DNA of 64,000 nt. Origin: Diphasiastrum complanatum (Eukaryota; Streptophyta; Lycopodiopsida; Lycopodiales; Lycopodiaceae). The notes under the pieces are model-generated. The model did not search any database. It was given only the letters and a program-made list of their open reading frames with translations, and had not been told where the DNA came from. The position numbers and the translations under genes were made by a program. The stretch lies in assembly GCA_029204225.1 (NCBI GenBank), contig CM055095.1, forward strand, positions 55,143,612 through 55,207,611, in the 5' to 3' direction. The stretch's first letter is position 1. Every line of letters begins with the position of its first letter. This document shows positions 21,901 through 34,820 of the stretch, one piece after another.

Positions 21901-22817
21901 TGTTGGAATTTCATATAACTCCTACTCATCCCAACAACCCTTCTTCCTTATCTAATTTTTACTCTCTCAAATGAAACCTATAGAAAATGAACTGTTTTTC
22001 AACAGTCTACATTTTAACATGCAATTTCTGACATGCGACAAAAAGACGAAAAATCCAACACTGCAGTTTTACACGAGATACTACACATGTGACACTCTGT
22101 AGAAATACACAATATTCCAAGTACAAACTGTCTACGTCTTCACACTCCAATAACAACTATCCTAATTAGGCAGTTAATCAACTATTAATCAATCTTGTAA
22201 ATGTAAAGCTAGAATAGTACAAGATCTTCCAGTTGCTATAAATGTAAATGAATGATTAAAGATAAGACATAAGCCATCATATGTCAAATAATGATAAGTC
22301 AGAGATCAAACGACCAGAACGATTCTTTCAACAGCCTGACTCCTCAGAGTTAGTGATTATGTATATATATATATTCAGAACGTTAGCAATTGTTCTGAAT
22401 CTGTAAGTAGGATTACGCGCTTATCAGCTCAATTGTTTTGTGATCTGATCGTTGTGTTTATAACATTATTATACAGATTCTCTATTGTTCTACACCATCG
22501 CATTCTTGTTGAATGATAATAACTCTCACTCCTCTTACACAAACATTATTATCAGAGAAACGTACGGTTGTCTCTGACGCCTAAATTAATTCTACATTCT
22601 CTTCATATCAGATTATCAGGACTAGGAAGATTGCATGGCCATCACAAACGTCTAATCGTTTCTTGCAATCTCTTTTTCACGGCAATCTAAGAGTCTTACA
22701 CTGATAATCTGATTCAACACAAAAGAACAGTTTGTAAACTCCGTTCTCTAAGTAATCCACGATCATGTTAATAAGAATTTTTGTTTCATCAGTTGACATC
22801 AATCTGAAACATCAACA
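21901..22817 (+). repeat. 5' LTR of copia element B
   Basis: It starts TGTTGGAATTTC and ends ATCAACA, giving a TGTTG/CAACA terminal inverted repeat; length about 917 bp. A TATA-like run (gtatatatatatattc) lies at about 22360-22376. The 3' partner starts at 26880, and an inverted relative lies at 31036-31965. Confidence 0.85.
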
Positions 22818-22821
22818 AGTG

Positions 22822-22833
22822 TGGTATTAGAGC
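22822..22833 (+). promoter_or_regulatory. Primer-binding site of copia element B
   Basis: TGGTATTAGAGC lies 4 bases after the LTR. It differs by one base from the canonical TGGTATCAGAGC, and a perfect canonical copy occurs about 40 bases further on (near 22865). Either could have served as primer site. Confidence 0.75.
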
Positions 22834-22986
22834 TGATAATTTCCATTTCTCGAATCCACAAAGTGGTATCAGAGCTACTGGTTTATTGGATTACTAGAGT
22901 CTCGGACTTGTAATAGAACTTAATACGTTCCAGTTCTATAGAGCTGGTTCATTCAGTTTGTGTTTTATCTTTGCTACTCAATTACA

Positions 22987-25900
22987 ATGGAACGTTCAAC
23001 CTCAGAGATCCGCTTGATCAACAAATTCAATGGAGATGACTTTCACATGTGGAAGTTTAAGATGAGGATGATCTTGATCGAGAAGGAGCTTTGGGGATAC
23101 GTAAACGGTTCAATAGCCAAACCAACAGAACTTGAACTACTCCCAACATGGGAAGCAAAGGGTGGCAAAGCACTTGCCATTGTATCCCTGAATCTGAAGG
23201 ATACTCAAATTGCTCATGTATCAAACAACACCACCTCCAAAGAAGCGTGGGGCATCCTTACAAGTATTTACGAGACTTCAGATGTATTGGCTTGTCTCTT
23301 CCTGAGAAAGAAGGTCCTCACACTCAAAATGAGCAAAGGCACCTTAGTCAGTGATCATCTAAATGAGTTCAAACAGTTGCTGAATCAACTTGCTGCCATA
23401 GGTTCCCCTATATCAGAAGAAGACTCAACAATATCTCTTCTCGCCAGTCTTTCATCCTCCTATGACAATCTAGTATTGCTTTTGAGCAATACCTCTACGC
23501 TATCTCTCCAGAAGCTGACAGCAAGTCTATTGCAAGAAGAAGTCAGGAGACAAAGCTTATCAACAACGAGTACCAAGTCAATGGAATTGTACTCTAACAA
23601 GCATCAGTCCAAGAAGAAGAACTTCAAGGACAAGAAGACGAAGGCAGAGTAACCAGATTCAATGCAACAATTACAGCAATAGCATAGTCATCAATAACAA
23701 TCATCCAAAACCAAACTCTTTTGTAGATATTGCAAAAGATCAAACCACGACATTAAGGATTGTCGTCTCATCAAGCACAATGAAGCGAGAAAGAAGATGC
23801 AGCAGCACCAAGATGGAGGTTCCGATTCTGTCAAAAATTTCCAAGAGGATGACAAGGTGCTGATGGTACAAGACCAACCAAGTAGAGATGCCTATCAATG
23901 GTATCTTGATTCAGGTGCTTCACAGCACATGACACCATGTAAGAACCTATTTTTCTCTCACAACAACAAACTCAAAGTACATTTTCTTCGGCAACTCAAG
24001 TTCATACAAAGTCGAAGGACAAGGCATTGTCCAACTCCAGTTCCCTGACGGCATCACTAGACAGTTAGATGTTGTACTTTACGTACCCAAGTTAACAAAG
24101 AACTTATTATCTATTAGCAAGATTACTGATCAAGGCTATAGAGCTTTGTTTATTGCTAGTCGATGTACTATTATTGATGAGAATTTCAATGAAATCCTCT
24201 CTGCACACAGAGAAAGAAATTTATACATTCTGAGTCATGATTATGCACTTTCTGTGAGTAGTACAGATGCTCATGTTTGGCATCAAGGACTAGGTCACTT
24301 AAGCATGGGTTCAATCTTGTACATGCATCATAACAAAATGGTCAAGGATATGCATGTCAATGCTATTACTACAGCTAATCAAACTGTCTGTGAAAATTGT
24401 TTACTAGAAAAACAAGCTAGAACTAAATTTCCAAGAGGACAGGCCAGGAGAGCGAAGTCCATTCTGTCACTGATACACAGTGACCTATGTGGTCCTATGC
24501 GCGTACCTTCCTTGGGTCAAGCTCTATATTTTATTACATTCATTGATGACTACTCCCAATTTACCAGAGTCATGTTCATAAAGAACAAGTTAGAGGCGTT
24601 CAATTGCTTCAAAGAATTCAAGCAATATGCTGAGAATCAGACTGGTCAGAGAATCAAAGCCCTATGGTCTGATTCAGGGGGAGAGTACTCATCAAATAAA
24701 ATGACGAACTACTTTCATCATGTGGCGTGCACCATCTGTTCACAACCAGCTACACTCCACAGCATAATGTCGTAGCTAAGTGAAAGAACCGCACACTACT
24801 GGAAGCTGCACGATCCATGACTATCAACATTCAATTACCCCAGAACTTTTGGGCAGAAGCAATTTCTACTGCCTGCTATCTGCAAAATTATTCCAGCACT
24901 AAGGCAGTCGATTCCAAGGCACCATTTGAAGCCTACTATGGCTACAAACCAAGTCTGAAACACTTACGTGTATTTGGATGTCTCTACTATGCTCAGATAC
25001 CGTCTGATCTGAGAAAGAAATTACACCCAACAAGCTGTAAGTATATATTTATCGATTATTCAACATCACACAAGGCATATCATATCTATGATGATATAGG
25101 TCAAATCTCAGTCAACCGTCTGATCTGAGAAAGAAATTAGACCCAATAAGCTGTAAGTATATTTTTATCGGCTATTCAACATCACACAAGGCATATCATA
25201 TCTATGATGTTGATACTAGTCAGATTTTTATCGACTATTCAACATCACACAAGGCATATCGTATCTATGATGGTGATACATGTCAGATCTCAGTCAGTCG
25301 TGATGTTGTCTTTCTTGAAAACAAGTTTTATGATTCTGGAGATTGTCCCAACAGCTCCACTCACCATCGATGGACTTAGATCCACAACTGTTCAACCACA
25401 AGCTGAAGCTATCTCAGTCATGTATCTAGGAGAAACATCCACTCAAGCACCTATAGTGAGAAGTTCTACAAGACAATGATAGCAATCTGATCGTTTCACT
25501 CCTCAGACGTTCATCACTTATGATGAACCTGCCATTGTTGCAGAACCACTGTCAATGCCCAATGCAGATGAATGGAAAGCTTCCATGGATGCTGAGTACC
25601 ATTCTTTGATGAAGAACAAGACCTGGAGTCTTGTCAATCCTCCTTAAGGTATAAAACCTATTGACTCTAAATGGACCTTCAAGCTAAAACTTAAGCCAGA
25701 TGGATCAATATCCAAATGGAAAGCTCGTTTAGTGGTTAAAGGTTTTGAGCAAGTCTATGGAATAGATTACACTGACACCTTTAGTCCAGTGGTAAAGCAT
25801 CAATCTGCATAATTGCTCCGCAGACTCTAATGTATATCTCAAGTGTAAAGAGTCAAGCTATGTTATAATAGCATTATATGTTGATGATTCCTTAATTATC

Positions 25901-26878
25901 AACAATTCAAATCAGTTATTATAGGAAACCAAATCTCTGCTTTCATCAAAATTTGAGATGACTGATTTAGGCCCAGTTCATTACCTTCTTGGTATGGAGA
26001 TCAACAGAGATCGCACAAGTAGAAGGATTGCTATAAGCCTCCTATTTAATCAATGTACTTCGCAGATATGGCATGGAGGACTGCAAGCCCATAGACACAC
26101 CTATGGATTCTAGATCTAAGCTGTCCAAAGACATGTGTCCCAAAACTCAAGCAGATAAGCAAGAAATGTGCAGATATCCTTATCAGTCTGTCATAGGATC
26201 TATAATGTATTCTATGATCTGCACATCACCTGATCTAGCATATATAGTAAGCACATTGTCTCAATACATGTCCAATCCAGGCTTACAGCACTAGAAAGCT
26301 CTGAAAAGAATATTGAGTACATTCAAGCTACGAAGCACTACGCTTTGAGCTATAATGGTAATACAAAAGCTGCACTCACATTAACTACCTATTCAGATTC
26401 CGATTGGGTAGGAGACATGGATACTAGAAAATCCACATGAAGTTATATTTGTTTCCTTGCAGTAGGACCCATTTCATGGAACAGCAGAAAGCAAAAATGC
26501 ATTTCGTTGTCCTCTACAGAATCCGAATATGTTGCAGCTACATCAGCAGTGAAGGAGATAATTTGGCTAAGGAGGCTACTACAGGATCTGCAATTCTCAC
26601 AGATCGGTCCAACAATACTCCAGAGTGTGACAATCAGAGTTGCATAGCTCTATCTCTGAACCCACGAACTCATAATAAAATTAAACTTATAGAAGTTCAA
26701 TTCCATTTTCTTAGAGAAAAAGTTCAGAATAAAGATGTTGTACTAAGTTATTGTAATACAGACAATATGTTGTCTAATATTTTGACAAAGCCATTGTTTA
26801 GAGATAAACATTCTACTTTAGTAGATATGATAAAATCTCAATTGCAGTTCAGATTTGTAGCAGTAAGCTTAAGGGGGA
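22987..26878 (+). pseudogene. Copia element B internal region (gag, protease, integrase, RT, RNase H), defective
   Basis: Gag runs from the ATG at 22987 (MERSTSEIRLINKFNGDDFH) to a stop at 23652. A CCHC zinc knuckle lies at 23722-23763. The protease DSGAS lies at about 23908. Integrase follows with the HH-CC zinc site (HQGLGHLSMGS...CENCLLEKQA), SDLCGP and DSGGEYSS, broken near 24775. A segment of the integrase C-terminus is triplicated at 25000-25305. RT begins with KASMDAEYHSLMKNKTWSL and has [13 protein letters not shown]. It then jumps near 25800 from SPVVKHQS to the region just before YVDD (about 25880), so the central RT segment with the catalytic LD-x-x-AF-x-x-G box is missing. RNase H (SDSDWVGDMDTRKS, SLSSTESEYVAA) and the tail (ILTKPLFRDKHSTLVDMIKS) follow, with stops and frameshifts. 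This copy cannot move on its own. Confidence 0.9.
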
Positions 26879-26879
26879 G
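26869..26879 (+). promoter_or_regulatory. Polypurine tract of copia element B
   Basis: The tract taagggggag lies directly before TGTTGG at 26880. Confidence 0.8.
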
Positions 26880-27215
26880 TGTTGGAATTTAATCTAACTC
26901 CTACTCATCCCAATAGCCCTTCTTCCTTCTCTGATTTTTACTCTCTCAAATGAAACCTGCAGAAATTGAACTATTTTTCAACAGTCTGCATATTTGAACT
27001 GATTGTCGCTATAGTCTGCATTTTTTCTCAGGTTTTTCCACAGGCGAAAAACCTGATACCCGACACTGTCACTTCTTTTTACCTTCCTGAGCAACTAAGT
27101 GTTAGCGACACTTATGTAAGTTGTTTTTGGGCCATTTAGGCACTTCCAGAAAAGCGACACTTTCTGCGAAAAATGCGACACTGCATTTTTACATGCAGGC
27201 CCAAGGTTTAGAAAA
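26880..27215 (+). repeat. 3' LTR of copia element B, truncated
   Basis: It starts TGTTGGAATTTAATC and follows the 5' LTR (21901-) for about 130 bp, then shares only scattered blocks such as cgacactgca and ttttaca. After about 27215 no LTR similarity remains. It is either cut by another insertion or strongly diverged. Confidence 0.7.
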
Positions 27216-27845
27216 ATAGTCATCCAATGACTTTCTAACACCTCTCTAGGTTCCATACCTCCATCCAAGGCATAGACACCTACCGGCCCTTAACCAAGGA
27301 CACTAGTATCTTAATCTAAGACACCTACCCTTAATCCTAAGGGTACCCCTTATCCGAATGTCATGCCCATGACTAGTCTCGGGTAGCATGTCCACACTAG
27401 AGACCAGTAGACCAACAATCCGTAAGTTAATTGTGACTATAAGGGAATTGGGGCCCTTATGTGTACATGGTCATAATTAATGGTTGTAGGCCTAAACACT
27501 TGATGGTGGATTTGTAGGGTCTATCAGTGAGTCATTGGAGAACTGGATGACATGGCCCAGATAGGTTGTAGAGGTGTCCAATGAGGTGTCACAGTGCACT
27601 ACTTGTGGTGCATGGGCCTTGGAGATATAAGTATACCTGCTAGGCTCTCACTAGTGTATGCTTGATAGCATGACCGGTGGCAGGATGTTGCTAGTGTGAT
27701 GCCTCATTCCTCTCTGAGCGATTGATCCATAGCTTGGGGGCTAGATCCGTTCGATCTAGGTTTGGTTGGGTTGGTTTGTCCACCATCAAGTTCCTTTGTG
27801 TTGCTTGTGATTGGCATGCTTAGAATAGGATCCTTGTATTGAGGT
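27216..27845. other. Non-coding stretch between LTR remnant and minisatellite
   Basis: No reading frame or LTR signature was recognised. It may be the non-coding interior of another element whose 3' LTR starts at 28380. Confidence 0.4.
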
Positions 27846-27904
27846 ATTTATAGGTCCGGTCGAGATGGGAGTTAATTGATCCAGTCGAGAATTGACTTAA
27901 TTGC

Positions 27905-28247
27905 CTAGGTCGAAATCTGTACCAGAATCCGTCGGTTGAGATCTAACGCGAAAGCTTCGGTCAAGATCTGACGCGACACTTCGGCCGAGATCTGACGCAA
28001 TGCTTCGGCCGAGATCTGACGTGACGACTTCGGCCGAGATCTGACGCGACCGCTTTGGTCGAGATCTGACGCGACCGCTTCATTCGCGATCTGACGCAAA
28101 CGCTTCGATCGAGATCTAGCGTGAAAGCTTCGGTCGAGATTTGATGCGAACGCTCTGGTCGAGATCTGACTGGAACGCTCCGGTCGAGATCTGACTGGAG
28201 TGCTCCGGTTGAGATCTGATTGGAGTGCTCCGATTGAGATCTCAAAT
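27905..28247. repeat. 25-bp minisatellite, about 12.5 copies
   Basis: The unit is cggtcgagatctgacgcgac followed by cgctt, repeated about twelve times from about 27929 to 28242. Units differ gradually along the array: the left part has gacgcgac, the right part gactggaacgctc. Nearly every unit keeps agatctga. Looser relatives of cggctgagat continue to about 28360. It is much richer in G+C than its surroundings. Confidence 0.9.
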
Positions 28248-28379
28248 TTTTTTTTTGTAAGCACCTACGTCGGTCGAGATGGTAAGAAAGGGAGGCTCGG
28301 CTGAGATGGGAGTGAAGTCGCTCGGCTGAGAGAAGGCGGTCGGCTGAGTCGTGAGAGAAGACGCAGATTAATGGGGAGT

Positions 28380-28562
28380 GTTGGAATAAATCTCACTCCT
28401 ACTCACTTTATTTTATCTTTGGAGATCTTTTTTTATCTTGTATATACATGCTTAGATTGAAATAAGCAATTAGGCTATAGTTGTAGTCATGTATTCTATA
28501 TATGTCTATAGAAATGAACTAGTTTATAAATAGTCTACATTTTTACATGGGATTTTGCACAG
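28380..28562 (+). repeat. LTR-like fragment related to element B LTRs
   Basis: taatggggag|TGTTGGAATAAATCTCACTC copies the polypurine/LTR junction of element B. gaaatgaactagtttataaatagtctacattttt matches a later LTR block. Similarity ends near 28562. It is probably the 3' LTR start of a related, otherwise lost element. Confidence 0.6.
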
Positions 28563-28564
28563 TC

Positions 28565-29222
28565 CTATAGATGCGAAATGGACCAAGGTTGAAAAGTATA
28601 GCGCTAGGATCAATATAGCCCAAACTAGAATTGAGTTAAAATTTAAGTCGATCTTTGGCTTGGATCGACATATGTTTGCTATTTTCCTCTGACTACCTCT
28701 CTGATTGACAGATTTCAGCCAGCCACCAGGTGATAGGCTTTGCCTACCTCTAAACATCAGTTCTCGAACTTAATGCATGAAAATGGAGCATAGACGGAAA
28801 TGCAAATAGGAAGATTCTTCAATTAACAATTCAACAACATTTCAGTACAATATCTAGTGCTCTGAAACTCGTGGAGGAGGCCTCTATGTATACCCATGAG
28901 CTAATAAATCCAATTTTATAATACTTTGGATTCCACCTCTTACAAGTAAGTGAACCCCATTCGATAAAGATTTGGGGTCCACCTCTTACATGATAATAAG
29001 AGGCCTCTTTATTAAAAATATAACTTAAGTTGAGAGAGTCTAAATTACTAGCTCCCACATGGTTTTCCATCTTTCGGGAATTACCATGGGGATCACAAAA
29101 TATACAATTTTAGCCTAGCACTAATGATTCTCATGCTCTCAGACTCAGCTCTCAACTTCATCTCTGCTAGAAGCCCTTTTTGAGTGGAGAGGTTCTGTAT
29201 CAACACCTCGGGGCATGGCATC
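28565..29222 (-). repeat. Possible LTR, minus orientation
   Basis: On the minus strand the sequence from about 29222 follows a purine-rich agggga-ggata motif and the end of a gag-like frame. This is the arrangement expected for a 3' LTR. I could not fix its far end. The same gag-end/purine-tract junction recurs near 34.03 kb. Confidence 0.3.
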
Positions 29223-29259
29223 AGCTAACATTATCCTCCCCTATAGTGTTGTAGGTCCC

Positions 29260-31025
29260 ACTACATTATTGCTTCAGCTTTGACGCATTGTCCTTGGAAA
29301 GGCATGGATTTGTGCTTGCCTACGTAAAACCAAGGACTTATTGGCTTTGTTATTGAGTGTCTCGACAAATCTTCAAGCTTCAGTAGCTTTTTAGGACAGC
29401 CCTGCATAGTTGAGAGTCTCTTGCTTTTCCTTGTCAGCTTTTCTTTTATCAAGATTGTTCTCGTAGCTGACCTTTCTTCTAATGGCTTCAAATGTGATGA
29501 ATCTCGTCTTTGAACCCAATGGGATAGGTCCCAAGTATGGCTTCATTCTAGGTATGAATTTGTTTCCATACCACTTTTCGATCATCTACACGTATTGATT
29601 GGAAGTAAAGGCAGCTCAGAAATAAAGTCTTGCCATCATTAAATGTGCTTCTTCCATTTGTAAAGGCTGGTTGACATCCAATCTGATGGGTGACAGGCCT
29701 TTATCCCAGTAGCACTCTAATGTTGCAAGAAAGGCTATAGACAAACAATAGATGTTGCTTTCTTGGACTACGGTATCCGCACTTCCCCTATAGGTATATC
29801 CAAACTTTAGGAGCATGTCTTGATACTTTACAAAGGTTGAATCCCTGAAATGATAGGCCAATTGACTTGTCGCTCGGTTAGCTTTGTTTTCTCCCAAGGA
29901 TCCCTTCTTTTGATCGGCACATAATAGGGATCAGTTCTTTTCTAGCTTGGGGCTCTCAGGTATTCTTGTAGCTGCTCGTCGTTATAGCAGCATTACAATC
30001 CTCCAGGAGGGCTATGGTCGTAGGGCGTTCACAAGGTTACTGAGCTTTGGATACTCTTCAACTATTATTTTCTTTGCCCCCCCTCGCTCTCCCTAGTTGT
30101 AGGTCTTCTGAAACTCATCAGACTCTTTGCGATCATTGTATCATCTTTTGATTCTCTCTATGGATTTCTCCGGCAGCTTCCTTGAGGGTCTTGCCAAATA
30201 GTTGTCCAGTGCGGTGGCACTCTTGGTATTAGGAACTTTTGAAGTAGAACCCTCGGGCTTTGATCCAGCTAAGATTTCGCTCTTACTCTTTGAAGGACAT
30301 GGAGAAAGTCCCACAGAAGGCTGCACCGTCTCATCAAGTGGATCTCGATCGAAAGAATGGAAGTCAGGTGGTGAAGGAGGTGAGAAGGGTTTACGAGAAG
30401 AGGGTGGTGGGTTAGTTATGAGGTTATACTGAGCTGTTGGCGAAATAAATTGTTTTAAAAAATGGTCATCAGATTTTAGAGAAGATGCGGTGGGTATGGT
30501 GTCGGAAGTGAATGCGGAGGTGATTGAATGAGTAAATGGAAAAAATGATGGTTGGTAAGATAAAAATGGATAAAAGAAATAGGAGGATGAGTGAGGCAAC
30601 TGAGTGTAAGTAGAGGAATCTATGACGGGTTGAGAGAGCCAGCAGTGGATCCTTGATACTGCATGCCAAGACCAGCACCTTGTTGGTTGATGGATCGGCT
30701 TTGCTTAGGTGCTCCGGCATCATCGTTATGGTCATCATTTTTTTGCATTGATATGTCTGCGTCGAGTTTACAGGACGTATTCCATATGAGGTCCATTTGT
30801 TGCTTTGACAAGAGAAGTTCCTCTTGGATTTTATTGACGCTTTTTCGGAGTGCTGATAGCTTCTTATTGTTTTCTTCTTCTAAGATTTGCTAGTTCCTCT
30901 TCATGGCTTCATGCTTTTGAATCAAGGAGACATACTTCTCCAGTTTTACTGCCGCTCCCGAAGACAAAACTGGTACATTGATATCGTCTAGCCTTATTGG
31001 TTGCTTAACTTGTGGGTCCGAGAAA
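29260..31025 (-). pseudogene. Gag-only retroelement remnant on the minus strand
   Basis: Reading leftwards from the primer site near 31030, coding-like pieces follow in order. The first is a coiled coil with KLSALRKSVNKIQEELLLSK and WNTSCKLDADISMQKNDDHN. The second is a Ser/Pro-rich stretch (30599-30141: SPPSPPDFHSFDRDPLDE, VGLSPCPSKSKSEI). The third is a helical part (29897-29616: STFVKYQDMLLKFGYTYRGS, LQMEEAHLMMARLYF). The last is a tail ending KHKSMPFQGQCVKAEAIM at 29261. The pieces lie in shifted frames with stops. The tail and the LMMARLYF-type helix resemble frames at 34.07-35.38 kb, so both may derive from one non-autonomous element family. No protease, RT or integrase is present. Confidence 0.5.
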
Positions 31026-31035
31026 TGGAAATTAT

Positions 31036-31965
<930 letters not shown>

Positions 31966-31997
31966 CTAATGAAGTCCTAGGAAGGCAATACTATGAC

Positions 31998-32815
31998 TTG
32001 TCAATCACGACAGAGGGAGCAGAAGACGAACACTCAGATGAAAATATTCAAGTCGCACCTCAGCTGAGCGACGAATCAGAAGAGAAAAGGACATCAAGCA
32101 TGCTAGTTGCTAGAAGCCTTGTAAACCAAGATGGTTTTGGACCTCGCAAAACAGATAAAGGCAAAGGCATTGCAGTACTAGAAGAGTCTCCCAGGAGATC
32201 AACAAAAATTTGAAAGAGCACCAGCTAGATTCGTGCCAGGCAGCCCAACTTCAACGCATGAAGAGTTTTGTGGATTCAGTACGAACCACAAACATTTAAG
32301 GAAGCAATTGAGAGTCTAGACAAGGACAAATGGATCCAAGCCATGAACGAAGAGATGGAATCCATGGAGAAGAACGAGGTATGGACACTACAACCACTAC
32401 CGGATAAGCGAAAGACTGTACAATGCAAATGGGTATACAAGCTGAAGTATGGACCGAATGGAGATGTTTCGAAGTCAAGCCAGACTTGTAGCGAAGGGTT
32501 TTTCTCATAAGTATGGTATTGATTACACTGAGACCTTCTCTCCAGTGGTGAAACATTTGTCCCTATGCCTATTGTTTGCATATGCAGTTGCTTATGATCT
32601 CATTGTGGACGAAAAGACAACGTTTCTACATGGAGGTGAAGTATGACATCTCGAAACATTTTGAGATTACAGACCTAGGAGAAGCCAGATGTTATCTTGG
32701 CTTGTAGATTGGCAGGGACTATGACAAAGGGAAGTTGTACCTTCATCAGTCCAGATACACCCAAAAAATCCTATCTGGGCCAAGACTCCCTTCAAATCAT
32801 GCATGTGAGAGCATT
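31998..32815 (+). pseudogene. Copia pol fragment (integrase/RT linker and part of RT)
   Basis: The pieces are an acidic linker (SDESEEKRTSSMLVARSLVN), then FKEAIESLDKDKWIQAMNEE and MESMEKNEVWTLQPLPD with CKWVYKLKYGPNGDV. A frameshift follows, then RQARLVAKGFSHKYGIDYTE and [10 protein letters not shown]. Near 32640 it jumps to FEITDLGEARCYLGL, so the centre of RT with the catalytic residues is missing. Several stops are present. It is joined directly to the truncated inverted LTR at its left. Confidence 0.85.
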
Positions 32816-32887
32816 CCCCCAAAACGTCACTTGACGTTGGTTGGCTTGAACCACAAGAGTTGAACCTGATCACAAGAATTTTTCACC

Positions 32888-34042
32888 TGTAACCGGCATA
32901 CCATGCCTACTATTGACAGATCCCCTGCTCCAAAGGATCTATTTACTAGTTTTTTTGCTTACTTACTTCTTCTTCTGCCTGTCCGCAGAGACAGTGGGCT
33001 CTTGCTTAAGTTATTCTTTCTTGTTTATAGCCCAAAATCAGGCAGAAGGGACAGATTAACATTGTAGTATTGCCTTGCCTGTCAGAGGACACTCAAGGTC
33101 ATTCTCTCTTGAAAGCACTCACATTCAAACAGAGATGCAAGCCATGAATATTCATTTATAGATCAACATGTAGCCCAAATGAATGTTCAACAGTTTCTAC
33201 AGCTACCTACTCTAAAAACGAGTTACAATCAAATCGTAACCACTCTAAAACTAAGCTACACCTGCATTAATGCACAGAACTTAAGCAAGAAACTAATCTA
33301 CAACATTTTAGAAGTCCAAGAATCAAGAAACCAACCAATCTTTTGATTCTTGGACATCCCAAGAACATCAAGAACAGGGTTGTTAGAGAATACACAAGAA
33401 CTACACCACAACCCAACCTATTTAGTTTACCTGAATGCTGATTCCTACATTAATCCACAAACAAGAAAAGAAAACTAATCCACTCTAGGAAAGCAAGAAA
33501 TCTAATCCACTCTATGATCCAAAACCACACACAAAGGAGGGAAGGGCAAGATTATGAATGCATTACTCAAGAAACAAGCATGATCAAGGAGCTCAATGGA
33601 TGCACCTAACTCATGGAGGCTCTTCTCATTTCAGCATGGAGTTGATACAGTACACAAAAGCTCCTCTTCACAAAGAGGGAGTCTCTTAAATAAGCAAGAG
33701 AGCTCTTTAGGTGGCATCCTAGTAGAATTTCCATATTTCACAAATTACAAGTGGAATAATGCTCTCCACTAGAGGTCACCATCAAAAGGTGGCTCACTCT
33801 ACTTTCTTTAAGAAGGGTCTACTTGCATTTATTACATTAGCCTAGAAATACTAGTTCCTACATCAGGATTCACCATGAGGCTTACACAGTTCTTGCTTGT
33901 CATTCCTAGCTAGCATTTCTCGGCTCTCAGTCTTTGTTAGTCTCGTCTTCTCAAAGACCTCCTCGGTCTGAGGTGAGAGGTACTCTTGAGTTGTTCTATC
34001 CGAGTATCTTGGGGATTCGTCAGAATCAGCCAACATCATCCC
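32888..34042 (-). repeat. Probable long LTR, minus orientation
   Basis: On the minus strand it begins after a purine-rich ggggtggga motif that follows the end of a gag-like frame. It contains a TATA-like cttatttaagag and is non-coding for more than 1.1 kb. The far end is not clear. It could be a mix of LTR and other repeat. Confidence 0.4.
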
Positions 34043-34066
34043 ACCCCTAATGTGTTGCAGGACCCA

Positions 34067-34771
34067 CTACAACTCATATTGGACGATGTCATTCCGCTTC
34101 CGCATTGGCATCTTCGATTGGCACTTGGAAAAGCGCAGATCCTCACAGATCACCTGCAAAGTAATACTACAATCTACCAACAGATCTGAGGCTAGAGCAC
34201 AATCTAGAATGCTACAGATCAAAGCTTCAAGAAAAAAGCAAGCAAAAGAGCAAGCAAAGTACCTGGGTGGGTGCCAATCTTTCGTCCAATGGGAGTGCCA
34301 ACAAGATAGGTGGGAAGCTGAAGATGATGAAGCCAATATAGGTGCCAACTAGCTACTAAAATCCTGTCAAAACATTCATCAATCCATTTCTAAAGAGAAT
34401 CAATCTGCTTTATTGAAATGAGAAAATGAAGATGAGGAGCAACTCGAATTGGTCCCTTTTTATAGTAGAGAGGAGGACCCTGGCCTCTGAATCCTATTGG
34501 TCCAGTCTTGCCTCTCTTTTTATTCAGATTTAAAAATTGTGAGAACCATCAAAATTGGAGGGAAACCCAACTTTTATTCACTAACTTGACATTTAGGCCC
34601 TGCGACATTAAAAGTCCCGCAAAAAGGCCTAAAGTCCTTTTATTAACTTTTAACTAATTAATCAAATAACTATGTGATCGTCGGGTTGGACTTACACACG
34701 CAGGGTGCCAAATCCCTCTCACTTATTAACTAGGGTTAGGGTTGCCTTGGGATCCGCAAACCCTCCAACAG
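34067..34771 (-). other. LTR start plus gag-like tail, minus orientation
   Basis: At 34771 the minus strand reads tgggggatac|TGTTGGAGGGTTTGCGG, a polypurine/LTR junction for the element containing the gag at 37.9-34.8 kb. A TATA-like ctactataaaaaggg lies near 34470. Between about 34360 and 34073 a coding-like tail (CEDLRFSKCQSKMPMRKRN, stop at 34067) matches the tail at 29.26 kb. How LTR and tail join is unclear. Confidence 0.4.
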
Positions 34772-34820
34772 TATCCCCCACCAAAATTGGTGGCGGTCCC
34801 ATGACACCTGCAATATGCAA

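Noticed and set aside
22863-22876. Second TGGTATCAGAGC as start of a separate element
   Set aside because: No LTR end precedes it. It is a short duplication of the leader of element B and may merely be a backup primer site.
27905-28264. Minus-strand frames rich in Arg and Ser over the minisatellite
   Set aside because: A 25-bp unit cycles through all frames and leaves them open by chance. Composition is repetitive and no start or context supports a gene.
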